From Membranipora membranacea (Eukaryota > Bryozoa > Gymnolaemata > Cheilostomatida > Membraniporidae): a DNA stretch of 64,000 bases. The stretch is from contig OU612069.1 of the NCBI GenBank assembly GCA_914767715.1, positions 29,139,387-29,203,386 on the forward strand, given 5' to 3'. The position numbers were made by a program, and so were the translations under genes. Below, one piece after another: positions 24,884 to 36,643 of the stretch. Positions within the stretch are counted from its first letter, which is position 1; every line of letters begins with the position of its first letter. The notes beneath the pieces were generated by a model. That model worked only from the letters and a program-made list of their open reading frames with translations, ran no database searches and was not told the origin of the DNA.

Positions 24884-25901
24884 TAGGGGTGGAACGGATC
24901 AGGGTTAGGCAACATCGGATCGGATATCGGATCGGTCCATAAATTCAACCTCGGATCGGATCCGGATAACGCGTACAAACGCTAAGTCCCAGCAGCTTTA
25001 CTTTTGCACCACAATATACAGCTACGGTCATTGAATAAACGGTTAAATAGTGTCAACAATATTTACCCTGAACCATTACCATTATTTTAAATGTGCATAT
25101 ATTATCTGCTTGGATATAATACTTTACAAGTAGCAACTTATCACTCAATTAAACAGCCACGGCACAAGGATCACACAAATAGATTATTTGAAAGGATCAT
25201 TTAATGAGTTGAAGATCTCTTGACTACAAGCATATGTGCATAGACAGTCAATTTGCCAGGATAACTCAAACCCCGATGCTTTTATAATCACTGAGTTTGA
25301 ACAAACTCCCTGCTCCTATCAATGAACTAAACCTCCAGGAAGAACAACTCATAGTTAAGCTGGCTGCTGATTGGCTAATTCTGAAAAATTGAAAAATGAT
25401 GTGCATGCATAAATAATGGAGGTTTAGTTCATTGCTCCTATGTCCCAAACTCTCTGCTGTGATAAGGATAGGAATTGTCCTCCTACTTTAAAGCAGAGGA
25501 TAACCTTGTACATCAAACTAGATAGTTTGTTACAAGGAACATCATTTGACAGAAATTATGTTTTCATCCACAACGATCTGAGTAAAGATGCTTCTCTCAA
25601 TTTCAGCAGAAAAAACACTTCATCAAATTTAATCAGCAACAATATAGATAGCTATGAAAATGAGACAGGTATTGAATGCACACTGATCACCAATCTCAAT
25701 TATCATATCTGAACTACAAGTTAATGACTATCATACTTCCTTCCTTGTCATTATTAGTGAGATAAATGATGCTAAGTAAGTGCTGATTAAAAACGTATCA
25801 TCTCGGATTACACATAACACATATCCGATCCGGTTTGTGGTTGAATCCGAGGTCAACTATCCGAAATTCAACTCCAACCTCAAGAGGTAGTTCCACCCCT
25901 A
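24884..25901. mobile_element. Non-autonomous hAT transposon, 1,018 bp
   Basis: The termini are TAGGGGTGGAAC and its exact complement. They are flanked by the perfect 8-bp target duplication TACACAGT at 24,876-24,883 and 25,902-25,909. GGATC-rich subterminal repeats occur at both ends. The paralogous segment at about 60,480 shows a single GCACAGT and no element, so it is the empty site. No transposase is seen. The 90-residue plus-strand frame at 25,440-25,712 is unrecognised. Confidence 0.9.
25320..25434. mobile_element. 115-bp MITE nested in the hAT element
   Basis: Perfect 18-bp inverted ends (CAATGAACTAAACCTCCA) are flanked by the direct repeat CTCCTAT (25,313-25,319 and 25,435-25,441). 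The superfamily is unknown. Confidence 0.8.
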
Positions 25902-25938
25902 TACACAGTCCTTATTTTTATTTTCTTTTTACTTTCAG

Positions 25939-26125
25939 ATTGGTTTCGAGGAGCAGGGAAAGATGTATTGCTTATGAGTGGTTAGGAGTTTATATACAGA
26001 CTAGTCACACTGGCATTGAGACACTTCTAGTATTGAATGTGACAGGCTTAGGGATATGAACATTTACATTTTGTGTATCAGATTTAATCTGTAGATTCCT
26101 AAATAAAGCTGAATACTGAATTATA
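25939..26125 (+). pseudogene. Last exon and 3' UTR of the plus-strand cassette gene (copy 1)
   Basis: The segment follows a TTTACTTTCAG acceptor and carries a polyadenylation signal AATAAA at 26,102-26,107. Copies are at 33,249, 45,312 and 60,516. The most conserved frame gives only a short tail (for example IGFEEQGKMYCL, stop). Conservation of acceptor and AATAAA in four copies supports a real 3' end. The upstream gene is broken in this copy by the CACTA insertion. Confidence 0.45.
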
Positions 26126-26275
26126 GATGAAGCCTTCATAAAAAGAAAATAGAAACATGAAGAAATTCAAATATTTAAAGAAGCTGTCCCCAGTCACTTG
26201 TAGCTTGGGCTCGCTCACTCATTCCAGGTGACAAACTGAGCACAGTAGAGTGTGGTGGAGGATAGTTTGTTTACA

Positions 26276-26545
26276 GAGGAGGTTGCTCAGTTGATTAGAG
26301 CACCGGTCCTTCAGCATGCAAGTGATGAAGGTCGTGGATTCGAATCCCACTGCAGCCTATCTACTACACTGGGGTTTGGTTGACCCAAGATGTGCTCCGA
26401 CCTGCCTGCAAACAGAGATAAGCCTGGCGCAGAGATTGCAGCCTAGCCCATAAGGCAATTCATATTTTGATGTGGCTGTGTGATGTGGCATCTGATTTAA
26501 ATCGACCTTTCATCAACCTTTATCAGTGCGCTACGGTTGCACCAT
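26276..26545 (+). mobile_element. tRNA-derived SINE
   Basis: The tRNA-like head has an A box near TTGCTCAGTTGATTAGAGC and a B box GGATTCGAATCCC, followed by the family body with CTGCAGCCTATC, CCTGCCTGCAAACAGAGA and a TGTGATGTGGCATCTGATT block. It is shared by descent with the copy at 60,830, so it was inserted before the cassette duplicated. Confidence 0.85.
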
Positions 26546-27299
26546 AAACCATAAAAAAGCTGTTTTTTATTTTTTGTTGACTCCTGGATAGGAAGAACCA
26601 TACCATGGATATGGAGTCATGTTGAGTCATGCAATAGTTATCCAAGGGCATTAACCGCATCAATCACTAAGCTGACACTCACCACCATACCTGGGATAGT
26701 TTGAATAACATTTTGACTCCAAAACAACATAAATCAATATTACCTTGGGTGATGAATTCCCAGAACTGAGATTAAAATCTGGAGATGGAAAATTGTTACG
26801 GATACACGAATATTTTGATGTACCTTTGTAAAAAAATTAGGAGAAATATTGGTTTTAGTCCGTTTATTTCCCTCAAGTGTACGATAAAACTTATATATAA
26901 ATACCAAGGTCATTGTTTAGGTGAAGGATGAGTAACCTAGGCTATAGTCTCAATCACTATAATACTGGTTTTTCTAGAGAGGATTAGCGTATTGAGCTTA
27001 GGTATTCACACCCTTGGTCTCTGATCGATAACATTAGCAGACCTGATCATGAGTTCAAAGTGTGATATATCTTTGTCCAGCCTCTACCTCTGTCATCATA
27101 TATCATGTTGAAATAAAGGTTATGCATTTGTTGAAACTATGGCCAAATTCGCAAGTTTTCTTTTGTCCAAAGACTGGGAAATGGCGACAAAAAAGCTGCC
27201 AAGTTTTATAATGACACATTTATTTCTCGACATCTCTTATGGTAAATCTACAGAACAAATTTCACAAAATGTAATTTATCTGCAAAAATAAAACATACA

Positions 27300-27440
27300 T
27301 AAAAACACAAGTTGTCTCAGTTTGTAGGCGCACCTGGGGCCAAGTAGTCAGTAGACTGCAGCGGAACTCGAACTCGGATCCTCCAACACAACATTTGAGG
27401 ACAGGCGCTCTAACCAACTGAGCTACATCCTATTTCTATG
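27300..27440 (-). mobile_element. SINE, minus strand (also at 45,560-45,700 and 61,862-61,995)
   Basis: Read on the minus strand it gives AGCTCAGTTGGTTAGAGCGC and the B-box region GATCCGAGTTCGAGTTCC. The same element at the same relative place in three cassette copies shows that it predates the duplications. Confidence 0.8.
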
Positions 27441-28226
27441 TGTATCTCAAAAAGGGAAAGCAAATCTCAGAACAAACTAGTGGTTGCTCTATTTCTGTTG
27501 CCGACACAAATCTATACAATCTGGTGAATATAACCTCAGCGAGTCTCAAAGGTCAGCAGCTGCAAATCAGCAAAAAAAAAAATTTTTATAAGATCCCTTA
27601 AAAATGATTGATCCGCTGTTCTGTCCTACAACTGTAACTATTCATAAAGGACACCGCGCTGCTTTCCAGGTCCAGACTAGAGAAAAGCCAAGATTTGATT
27701 TTCCTTGGACAACCTAAATTATTCAGGCCAGTATTTCAGTAAAACAATCATGTGAAGTCCTGTCATTCATATCTGTATAATTTATACACTATAATATACT
27801 TGCACAGATTACTAGTGTTGTTGTATTCTATAGCTTGTCTCTATATTGTATGCTTTTCTGATTTCCTGAATAATAATAACTGTAACTTGTCTGTTTGTAT
27901 ATAAACTGAGGGTGTTTAGTTATAAGTTTGATTTATTGAGTCTGGTTACTTGGAAAGGTAAGAAAAGACATTAAAAGGTAATTTATGTATTCATACATCA
28001 CAAGTTTGGAAAAAAGACAAATAGTCAAAGAGAATTCTGAGCTTGAAGAAAGCATAGCAATGAATTCAGTGTCATCAATTTCAAAGTAGTCAGTGTTTGA
28101 AGGGCAACTGGGTTCATTTTATGTTTGTCAAATAGTCAAATATAATTCTGAGCTAGAAGATATTGTGCGATGAATTCAGTGCCATATACTTCAAAATATT
28201 TTTCTGTTCATTAGCGTCCGTAACTA

Positions 28227-29341
28227 CTACCGAGCACAATGTTCATCGGCACAACAACGTCCTGAATCACATTGAGCATTAGAATTGCAGGGATCACCCC
28301 AGGCTGAAAAACATGATCCTTCATCATAACCATAATCATAATGATAACCTCTGAGACTGCTGAGATAATGTCTGAAACTAAAAGATAATTTATTAAACAT
28401 TTGTGGTTTGGTGCAACACTTAGGACTTAAAGTTGATGTTTTAACTACTTATTAAGTGAATGAAGATTGATGTATAATTATTATAGTTAGCTGTATGTAA
28501 GGGGAGTTTGAAGCTTCCTGGTTATCAAATGATTCACAGATATTACTTAATTGATACTGTTCAATCTGGGGCAGCACCAAGTCCTGGTGTCAAACAAACC
28601 AATCTACATTATCTGCACTGCTTGTTAAACTCAAAACTCTCATCATCAGCGATAAATAGGAACATACAGAATGATTATTTGTTTTGGCATAGTAGATCAA
28701 TCATTCATTCGCGAAACTTCCCAACTTTAAAAAAATGGTGAGTCAAAGTCAAACATTGCCCTCCAGCATGTGACCTGTGGGTTCCCACAGAATAAATCCC
28801 CTCAAATTTCTCCTGGGTGACAAAATTACTACCATTCTACGTCACACCCACAGAATATGACTTTAAGTATGATTTAGTGTTCACTGTTAATAAGATGGTT
28901 TATAAATGTCAGAGCAATAAATTACTTTTACCTATGTCAGTCACCGACCAAAACACAACTGGGTTCGAATCTAATCATTGACTTCTGTGATTTAGATTAA
29001 AGTTATGAAATAAATATACTAAATAATTTACCCTGCAGATCCTGTGATCATTGAGGCTACAAACATCAGAGCCTGAAAATATAAATAACACCATGTCAAT
29101 GCAGTGACCACAAGAGTGTATATTAGTCATGGGATTAGCTGGTCAATAATTTCAAATAATATAAATTGCTAAATAATTATCATTTCCTTGAACCATAAAT
29201 GCTCTCTGCGGTCAGGAAGAAGCACCAGAGAATAGTTTATTAAGTGTAGGTATTATTATTACATTATTTTCTCCAGTCACATCTACAATAATATCAGAGG
29301 GGTGGGATACTTACAACAAGGATGATATAAGTGAAGTTCAT
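28227..29341 (-). CDS. Small secreted six-cysteine peptide, copy A (intact)
   Basis: Three exons, 29315-29341, 29032-29072 and 28227-28371, join in frame to 70 residues and a TAG stop. Residues 1-22 are a clear signal peptide (MNFTYIILV, then ALMFVASMITGSA). Next is a Tyr-rich stretch (YHYDYGYDEG), then a cysteine core with spacing C-x7-C-x5-C-x4-C-C-x4-C. The product should be secreted, with three disulfides. The framework suggests a compact disulfide-rich fold of the kind found in defence peptides, toxins and some signalling ligands, but I do not recognise the family and function is unknown. Introns are phase 0 and phase 2, with good GTAAGT and GTAAAT donors. A TATA box lies upstream and an AATAAA downstream (minus strand, 27,932-27,937). 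Copy E at 62,690 is its closest intact relative. Confidence 0.85.
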
Positions 29342-29442
29342 TGTGTAGATTCTCTCTCCTGTACTTATCAGATAGATAACAATGTGCCTCTGTGTGTTGT
29401 CCTGTGGTGAGCTGTAATAGTACAGACCTGTCCGTCTCTCTG

Positions 29443-29450
29443 CTTTTATA
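29443..29450 (-). promoter_or_regulatory. TATA box of peptide gene copy A
   Basis: TATAAAAG on the minus strand, about 105 bp upstream of the ATG at 29,341. The flanking sequence, including CAGAGAG and TGTACTATTACAGCTCACC, is conserved at all five peptide loci. Equivalents are at 42,626, 54,657 and 63,912. At copy B the box is altered to TATGAAAG. Confidence 0.7.
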
Positions 29451-29941
29451 TTACTCCTCTAGAGACCTTATATCCGGTTCCAGTTTGCAGGGTATTATGG
29501 CTACCATTGGCTGACAACCGACACGTGTTTGTCATACACGGTATGTATTCAGATCTGATTTCTGTCGGTCTGCAGCAAATCGAGGGTCTTTCACATATTA
29601 ATCTCTATGACGGCTGAAGCATGTCTTTTATCTCATTCCGATTATTTCTCCCTGTGTGTAGATCAAAGGCTTAATTTCTTCATTTGTGGTTTTCTTGCTC
29701 ATTTTGTCAACAAGGAATGGGGATGCGTGCCAACAGAGGTCCGCAGTACTTTTTATCCTTGAGAAAACGAGTTACATTAAGAGCTGAATACAAATTTTTG
29801 AATTGCTAAGTATGAATGAGTGTTAACACAAATATGCTTTGACGACCTGTTTTGTTCCCTCAATATCTCAATAACCCGCTAACAATAAATCACTTCTTGC
29901 TTGAAAATGCTTTGGTCCCTCGATATCTTAATATAAATGCT

Positions 29942-30947
29942 ATTTTTTGAAAGTTTCATCTTGGCACAAACATGTTGTTTTGATTTCCTCACACATTCTC
30001 ACCGCTGAGTTCACCCACTCTTCCAGCCAATCAACACGGATGTCACTATGATAGGTCAGTGACCTTTACATCAGATCATACTGATAAAAAAAGGGGTGTA
30101 GTCAAATCAAAAGTACACCTCATCTTCAACTCACAAACAAACTGTGACTAAAATATCACAGACATCTCATTTAAAAAACTAATCTTTTTCTTTTATATTG
30201 TATTCAACGGCAAAAATGGTCTTACTTACTTTACCCAAGGCCAAACTGTTCATGGCATTAGCTAAGGTTGTGGTGATCATGGTCTGAGTCAACGTTGCTT
30301 TTAATCAGGATGTAATCTAAAGACGTGGTGTTCATAACCTGATTGTAAAATAAGCTTACGTCATCCACAAAATTTGACAATAGAGAAATCAGAAAGCAAG
30401 GAAACTCATTCTTTGAGGATAGTGAATACCGAGTATACCATCTATTTTTTGAAAGTTTCATCTTGGCACAAACATGTTGTTTTGATTTCCTCACACATTC
30501 TCACCGCTGAGTTCACCCACTCTTCCAGCCAATCAACACGGATGTCACTATGATAGGTCAGTGACCTTTACATCAGATCATACTGATACAAAAAGGGGTG
30601 TAGTCAAATCAAAAGTACACCTCATCTTCAACTCACAAACAAACTGTGACTAAAATATCACAGACATCTCATTTAAAAAACTAATCTTTTTCTTTTATAT
30701 TGTATTCAACGGCAAAAATGGTCTTACTTACTTTACCCAAGGCCAAACTGTTCATGGCATTAGCTAAGGTTGTGGTGATCATGGTCTGAGTCAACGTTGC
30801 TTTTAATCAGGATGTAATCTAAAGCCGTGGTGTTCATAACCTGAGTGTAAAATAAGCTTACCTCATCCACAAAATTTGACAATAGAGACATCAGAAAGCA
30901 AGGAAACTCATTCTTTGAGGATAGTGAATACCGAGTATACCGAGTAT
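29942..30947. repeat. Recent tandem duplication of about 503 bp
   Basis: 29,942-30,444 and 30,445-30,947 are nearly identical. Both start at CTATTTTTTGAAAGTTTCAT and run to GAATACCGAGTATACC. Paralogous segments at 35,920-36,470 and 55,150-55,710 have one copy, so the doubling is local to this cassette. No gene is supported within it. Confidence 0.85.
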
Positions 30948-30992
30948 ATCCTTTATTTATTCCGTACTGATTTCTTGCCCTGCTTGTCTCAG

Positions 30993-31089
30993 CATTCTAT
31001 ATCTGAAACACAGCAGATAGCTTCTGGTACAATCTCATATGATGGAGTAGCTGATCCACAATCAGAGTGGGTAGTTTTAGGCACAGCAA
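30993..31089 (+). pseudogene. Sushi/CCP-like exon, truncated at a recombination junction (copy X)
   Basis: After CTTGTCTCAG the frame reads HSISETQQIASGTISYDG, then EWVVLGTAS. Relatives at 36,514 and 55,751 continue to the conserved Tyr-Thr-Cys and a GTGAG donor. Here the sequence switches after GCAAG to the peptide-gene upstream region (TGCAGATCAAAGGTTTAAT), so the exon end and donor are lost. The N-G-x-I-x-Y and G-T-A-x-Y-x-C pattern suggests the first half of a sushi domain. Confidence 0.45.
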
Positions 31090-31349
31090 GTGTGCAGATC
31101 AAAGGTTTAATTTTTCCATTTGTGGTTTTCTTGCTCATTTTGTCAACAAGTAATTGGGATGCGTGCCAACAGAGGTCCGCAGTACTTTTTATCCTTGAGA
31201 AAATGGGTTACATGAAGAGCTGAATACAAATTTTAAAATTGCTAAGTATAAATAAGTTTTAACACAAATATGCTTTGATGTTGCAGGTTATGCATGCTTC
31301 CAACAAATCAGCATTAATTTGTTGTTTATGCATAATCTGGGTTTCGAAC

Positions 31350-32030
31350 ACGCAGAGGTGGGCATGATGATTTTTATAATACACAGAGTATCAGTGAGAA
31401 ACCAAGAGCCAAAAGCAAAATCTCTAGATCAATACTCAAATTGCTAGCCCTAGCAGTATAAAGTCATTTTGTGCGCTGATGAGTTCTCTTCTTGTTCTTA
31501 GTCAATACAGTTGTGGATTTTTTGTCTAAATCAATGCAGGCAAGTTTTCACTACCGCAGCAACATTGTTTCGATAAAACAAAGTCAACAATATTCATGTA
31601 TCGCTCTAGATGGTGCAGTTGGCTTTTTTATTTATTGATAGATTATGAGATTGAAAGTGTAGTGCATTTGATTTATTGAATGCCACTATTTCAAAACGAA
31701 AGACATTCACAAGATTCACATATGACGATATCCTGTAGGACAACAAGCCCCCAATCCACAATAAGCGTCAGTGGAGCAAAGTCTACCGACACATCTAATT
31801 CTCCTTCTGTAAAAGAGGATAGAGAGCAGATATTGAAAGACTGAAAGCAACGTTGACTGTTATTGAATATAATACTTTCATCAAACAAAGGAACACTTAT
31901 CCAAACAATCAGTTGCACAGGGGTGAAAAATCAAATGGATAAACAGCACAAATATACTAAGACATGTGCCCGAAATTTGACAACAAGGTGCAAACCGTGG
32001 GCTTAATAATCAACCTAGACAATACACAGA
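31350..32030. repeat. Duplicate of 13,990-14,690
   Basis: The shared blocks are those given for the first copy. The C run is absent here. No coding sequence is conserved between the copies. Confidence 0.7.
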
Positions 32031-32499
32031 GAATAATGATTAAAGATTGAAAGTCACGCAAGTGAATACTAGGAAGGACAATGTTTTTTAATCTAGAGAA
32101 GGTTTCACATGTGTCAACTAAATATCTAATAGCTGATTCAATTAAAGTTTCTAAAATGGCCCATTATCTCAGCTTGAGAAATGGGCCATTCCAGCTTCTA
32201 TTTTGTAAAAGTTAGATTAACTTCACTTAACTTGTGTAGATCAAAGTTATCTATTTGTTGTTTGAAATGTTTAAATGTTATTATAATACATTAGATGATA
32301 GTATGTCATATGTAGTGCAAACAAACCTTCCGTTGGAGAGTTACAGGAGAGAAACAGTCAGTGTACTGACGCCTGCAGAGTTACGATTGTGCTGAGACGC
32401 CTTCCGCCCTTGCCCTGCTGTTAGATCCCTATATATTGAAATATCTGTATACTCAATGCACCCTCCCACAAAATCATGACAACCATCACCAGTAAAACC

Positions 32500-32615
32500 T
32501 AATGGCTGGTTTGCGAGTTCTAAATCAAGATAGACTGCCTACGCAGGGAATAGAACCTGGTCCTCAAAGATCCCAAGGCCGTACCTTTAACCATTAGCCC
32601 ACTCCTGACTGAATA
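32500..32615 (-). mobile_element. tRNA-like SINE remnant, second family
   Basis: The minus strand reads GTGGGCTAATGGTTAAAGGT with GGTTCTATTCCC further on, an A-box and B-box arrangement. It is related to 17,290-17,405 and different from the 26,276 family. Confidence 0.5.
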
Positions 32616-33055
32616 GAAGAGCAAAAAACACATGTTTGGTCAGAAGATCGGTCAGTGAAAAGTGGGCAGTGCCATTCGTTTATTTTTTTTCAGCTTTAGT
32701 TTTGAGACCGAATAAGAGTTTTCTCCGCTAATAAAACTGACCAATGCTTGAAAAAAAACATGTTCTGAGTCAAGGTCAGCCACCAGCTGTTATAACACAT
32801 ATGAAGGATGTCATTTAATTATCATCAGATAGCTCTCTGATACATTAAGGCCAGCTATACATACGCGTGGCATCGAGTCTTGTCCCGTTTTGCCTCAATT
32901 CAAGATGTTCGCACTCCACACAAGTCAAAGAAGGGGGGGGGGGGGGTGTATAACACTAAAGGCTGCAGGTAAATTAGATCATACTTCTAAAAAAATTGTA
33001 TGATCCAATTCTCATTGCACTTATATCTGACGGCTGAGTCTTTTATATTTGACAG

Positions 33056-33163
33056 CTGAGTGTAAATGTGTAGCCGGACAGGTGGTTACAGATCACACCA
33101 GTAAGCTAACTTGTCTCTTCCACAGCTTCAAGAATAACGATCTACTCAAAATCAAACTACAAG
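33056..33163 (+). pseudogene. Conserved exon candidate of the plus-strand cassette gene (copy X)
   Basis: Reads KCVAGQVVTDHTSKLTC, then FHSFKNNDLLKIKLQG before a GTCAGT donor. It is a relative of 17,839 and 59,241. In this copy only 85 bp separate it from the last exon (acceptor TTACTTGCAG, exon from 33,249), a deletion compared with other copies. Confidence 0.4.
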
Positions 33164-33248
33164 GTCAGTACTTTACACAACTAACACAAATATTTTGGGC
33201 AATGAAACTGTCAAATATTCGACTCTTGATTCTCTATGTTACTTGCAG

Positions 33249-33430
33249 GTTGGTTTGGCGGAGCAGGGAAAGATGAATTGCTTATGAGTTGATATGAGCT
33301 GGATAAAGACTAGTCACACTGGCTCAGAGACTTTTTCTAGTATTTAATATGACGGTTAAGAAACATTTGTTTTACATTTCGGGTATCAAATTTATCCTGA
33401 ACATTTGTTAATAAAGCTGAATATTGAAAG
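33249..33430 (+). pseudogene. Last exon and 3' UTR of the plus-strand cassette gene (copy X)
   Basis: Acceptor TTACTTGCAG, short conserved tail, then AATAAA at 33,410-33,415. It is homologous to 25,939, 45,312 and 60,516. Confidence 0.45.
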
Positions 33431-34886
33431 ACACCCACAAGAAGAATCATTCATATAGTTAGAGAAAGTAGAAAGCAATAACAGATTTAAATAAGCTGTC
33501 CCCACAGTCACCTGTTGCCCTGGCATGCTCACTCATTCTAGGTGACACACTGAGCGCAGCAGAGTGTGGCAGAGTATTCTTTGTTTGCAGAGGCAAACTA
33601 TCCAACTAAGGTGGCACAATGAACCATGACAATGGTGGATAGGGAGTCATGTGATAGTTACCAAAGTGTATCAATTAACCACATCAAACACTGAGCCTAT
33701 ACACACCGACATAACGACATTACTTAGCAGAATGAATTCTGGAGGTGGAAAATTTTTACACATTTGCGATTGTTTGATGTACCTTTGGAAAACAAGTTTG
33801 GAGCTTAATTCCAAGATGCAGCGAAGTACCCTCGACAGTGGTTTTGATAGTCATAGTACTAATTATAGAGAGAATTGGCGTTCTGAGCTAAGGTTATCAC
33901 AGCCTGTATATCTGCTCCTTGAGGTAAATGATAGCTTTGCCCCACTGCTACCTATTTCATTGGAGGAATTTCTGATGTGTGACAAAAACAGGCAGTATAT
34001 CATGTTGAAATGGAGGTTCTGTATGTTTCCAACGGATCAAATAGGGAAAGTTATTTCCCAAACACATAAGTTGTTGGCTCTATTTCTGTTGACAATAGAG
34101 ATCTATACTATCTAGTGAGTATTACCTTAGCCAGTCTCAATGGTGAGCTGCTGTGTCATAGTAAACAATCTAATAAGATTTATTGAAATTAATCGCATAG
34201 ATCTTTATTACTGTCACTATTCATAATACCTCTTCGCCGCTTGTCAGGTCTGAAGACTAAAGCCAAGATTTGATTTTCCTTGGACAACCTAAATTATTCA
34301 GGTCAGTGTTTCGGTGCAACTATCATTCATATCTGTATAATTTATACACTATAATATACTTGCACAGATTACCAGTGTTGTGGTATTCTATAGCATGTCT
34401 CTATATTGTATCTCTTTTCTGATTTCCTGAATAATAACTGTAACTTGTCTGTTTGTATATAAACTGAGGGTGTTTAGTTATAAGTTTGATTTATTGAGTC
34501 CGGTTATTATTAATTGTCCTTGATCATTCATTCGTGAAACATTCACAGCTTTTAGAAAATAGAAAGCAAAACTCAAACATTGCCCGCCCGCCGCATGTGA
34601 TCTGTCGCTGCTACAGAACAAGCTTCCCCAAATTTACCATGGCAACAAAACTGTCACATCTATCCGAATATGGCTTGAGATCAATATCCTCTCCTATATA
34701 ATCAGTTTTCGGCATGATTTAATTTTAGTTGTTAATTAGAAGGTAATAACATAAGTAATATCCAAATTTTAAAGCAATCAATTGATTTGACAGAAGGCAA
34801 TAACCAACCAAAACACAACTGGATGGGAATCTATTTATAGGATTCTGTGTTTTATATTAACGCCATAGATATAATATAAAACTTAC

Positions 34887-35308
34887 CCTTCAGATCGTGT
34901 GATCATTGAGGCTACAAGCGTCAGAGCCTGTAAAGATAAATAACACTCGGTCAATGCAGTGACTACAAAGTGTTAGTCTGAGCCCCAAAGACTTTTGCCC
35001 ACCGCGCGACGCCCCCCCCCCCCCGGCATTTATTGACCAGATTGAAATAATAATAATCGCTAAATAATTATCATTTCCTTGAATCATAAATGCTCTCCGC
35101 TGTCAGAAAGAAGCACCAGAGAATAGTTTGTTAAGTGCAGGTATTTATTACATTATTTCTCCAATCACAATAATAAATATAAATATCAGAGGGTTGGGAT
35201 ACTATAGAGATCATGGTGGTGTGATACTATAATATACTAATATACTAATAAATATAGAGATCATAGTGGTGGGATACTTACAACAAGGATGATATAAGTG
35301 AAGTTCAT
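34887..35308 (-). pseudogene. Peptide gene copy B: signal exons only, third exon deleted
   Basis: Exon 1 (35282-35308) encodes MNFTYIILV and exon 2 (34887-34927) encodes ALTLVASMITRSE, with good splice borders. The cysteine exon should lie about 0.7 kb to the left. Instead the segment equivalent to 27,955-28,690 is missing: sequence jumps from the AATAAA region (34,495) to the block that in copy A follows exon 3 (34,530, GATCATTCATTCGTGAAAC). The TATA box is also altered (TATGAAAG). It is probably dead. Confidence 0.85.
35011..35024 (+). repeat. Run of 14 C
   Basis: A homopolymer inside intron 1 of peptide locus B, absent from copies A and E. Confidence 0.7.
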
Positions 35309-36513
35309 TGTGTAGATTTTCTCTCCTGTACTTATCAGATAGATAACGATGTGCCTCTGTGTGTTGTCCTGTGGTGAGCTGTAATAGTACAGACCTGTCC
35401 GCCTCTCTGCTTTCATATTACTCCTCTAGAGACCTTATATCCGGTTCCAGTTTGCAGGATATTATGGCTACCATTGGCAACAACTCGGATACAACTGACA
35501 TGTGTATGTCATACACAGTATGTATTTCTGATTCTGAATTCTGCCGGTCTGCAGCAAATCCAGGTTCCTTCACCAATTAATCTCTGTGATGGCTGAAGCA
35601 TGTCTTTTATCTCGTCTCATTATTTCCCTTGTGCGCAGATCAAAGGTTTAATTTCTCCATCTGTAGTTTTCTTGCTCATTTTGTCAACAAGGATTGGGAA
35701 TGCGTGCCAAGAGAGGTCCGCAGTACTTTTTATCCTTGAGAAAATGAGTTACATTAAGAGCTGAATACAAATTTTATAATTGCTAAATATGAATAAGTTT
35801 CAACACAAATATGCTTTGATGACCTGTTTTGTTCCCTCAATATCTCAATAACCCGCTAACAATAAATCACTTCTTGCTTGAAAATGCTTTGGTCCCTCGA
35901 TATCTTAATATAAATGCTATTTTTTGAACGTTTCATCTTGGCACAAACATGTTGTTTTGATTTCCTCACACATTCTCACCGCTGAGTTCACCCACTCTTC
36001 CAGCCAATCAACACAGATGTCTCTATGATAGGTCAGTGACCTTGTCATCAGATCATACTGATACAAAAAGGGGTGTATTCAAATCAAAAGTACACCTCAT
36101 CTTCAACTCACAATCAAACTGTGACTAAAATATCACAGACATCTCATTTAAAAACTAATCTTTTACTTTTATATTGTATTCAACGGCAAAAATGGTCTTA
36201 CTTACTTTTGACGAGTGCAGGCAGACATTTTATCATAACAACACGGTTTGACCTTACCCAAGGCCAAACTGTTCATGGCATTAGCTAAGGTTGTGGTGAT
36301 CATGGTCTGAGTCAACGTTGCTTTTAATCAGGATGTAATCTAAAGCCGTGGTGTTCATAACCTGAGTGTAAAATAAGGTTACGTCATCCACAAAATTTGA
36401 CAATAATGAAATCAGAAAGCAAGGAAACTCATTCTTTGAGGATAGTGAATACCGAGTATACCGAGTATACCCTTTATTTATTCCGTACTGATTTTTTGCC
36501 CTGCTTGTCTCAG

Positions 36514-36619
36514 CATTCTATATCTGAAACACAGCAGATAACTTCTGGTACAATCTCATATGATGGAGTAGCTGATCCACAATCAGAGTGGGTAGTTATA
36601 GGAACGGCAAGTGATACAT
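36514..36619 (+). pseudogene. Sushi/CCP-like half exon (copy Y)
   Basis: After CTTGTCTCAG it reads HSISETQQITSGTISYDG, then EWVVIGTAS and a Cys codon split by a GTGAGG donor. If not spliced there, it stops six codons later. Relatives are at 30,993 and 55,751. Confidence 0.45.
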
Positions 36620-36643
36620 GTGAGGAGGCTACCTAACTAACAC

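Noticed and set aside
28508-28741. Plus-strand frame of 77 residues (also at 62,976-63,215)
   Set aside because: It lies in intron 2 of the peptide gene and is interrupted by a stop in the 46.7-kb copy, so the frame is not conserved.
33651-34115. Plus-strand frame of 154 residues
   Set aside because: Paralogous segments near 26.7-27.1 kb and 61.2-61.6 kb are not open in this frame, and no domain is visible.
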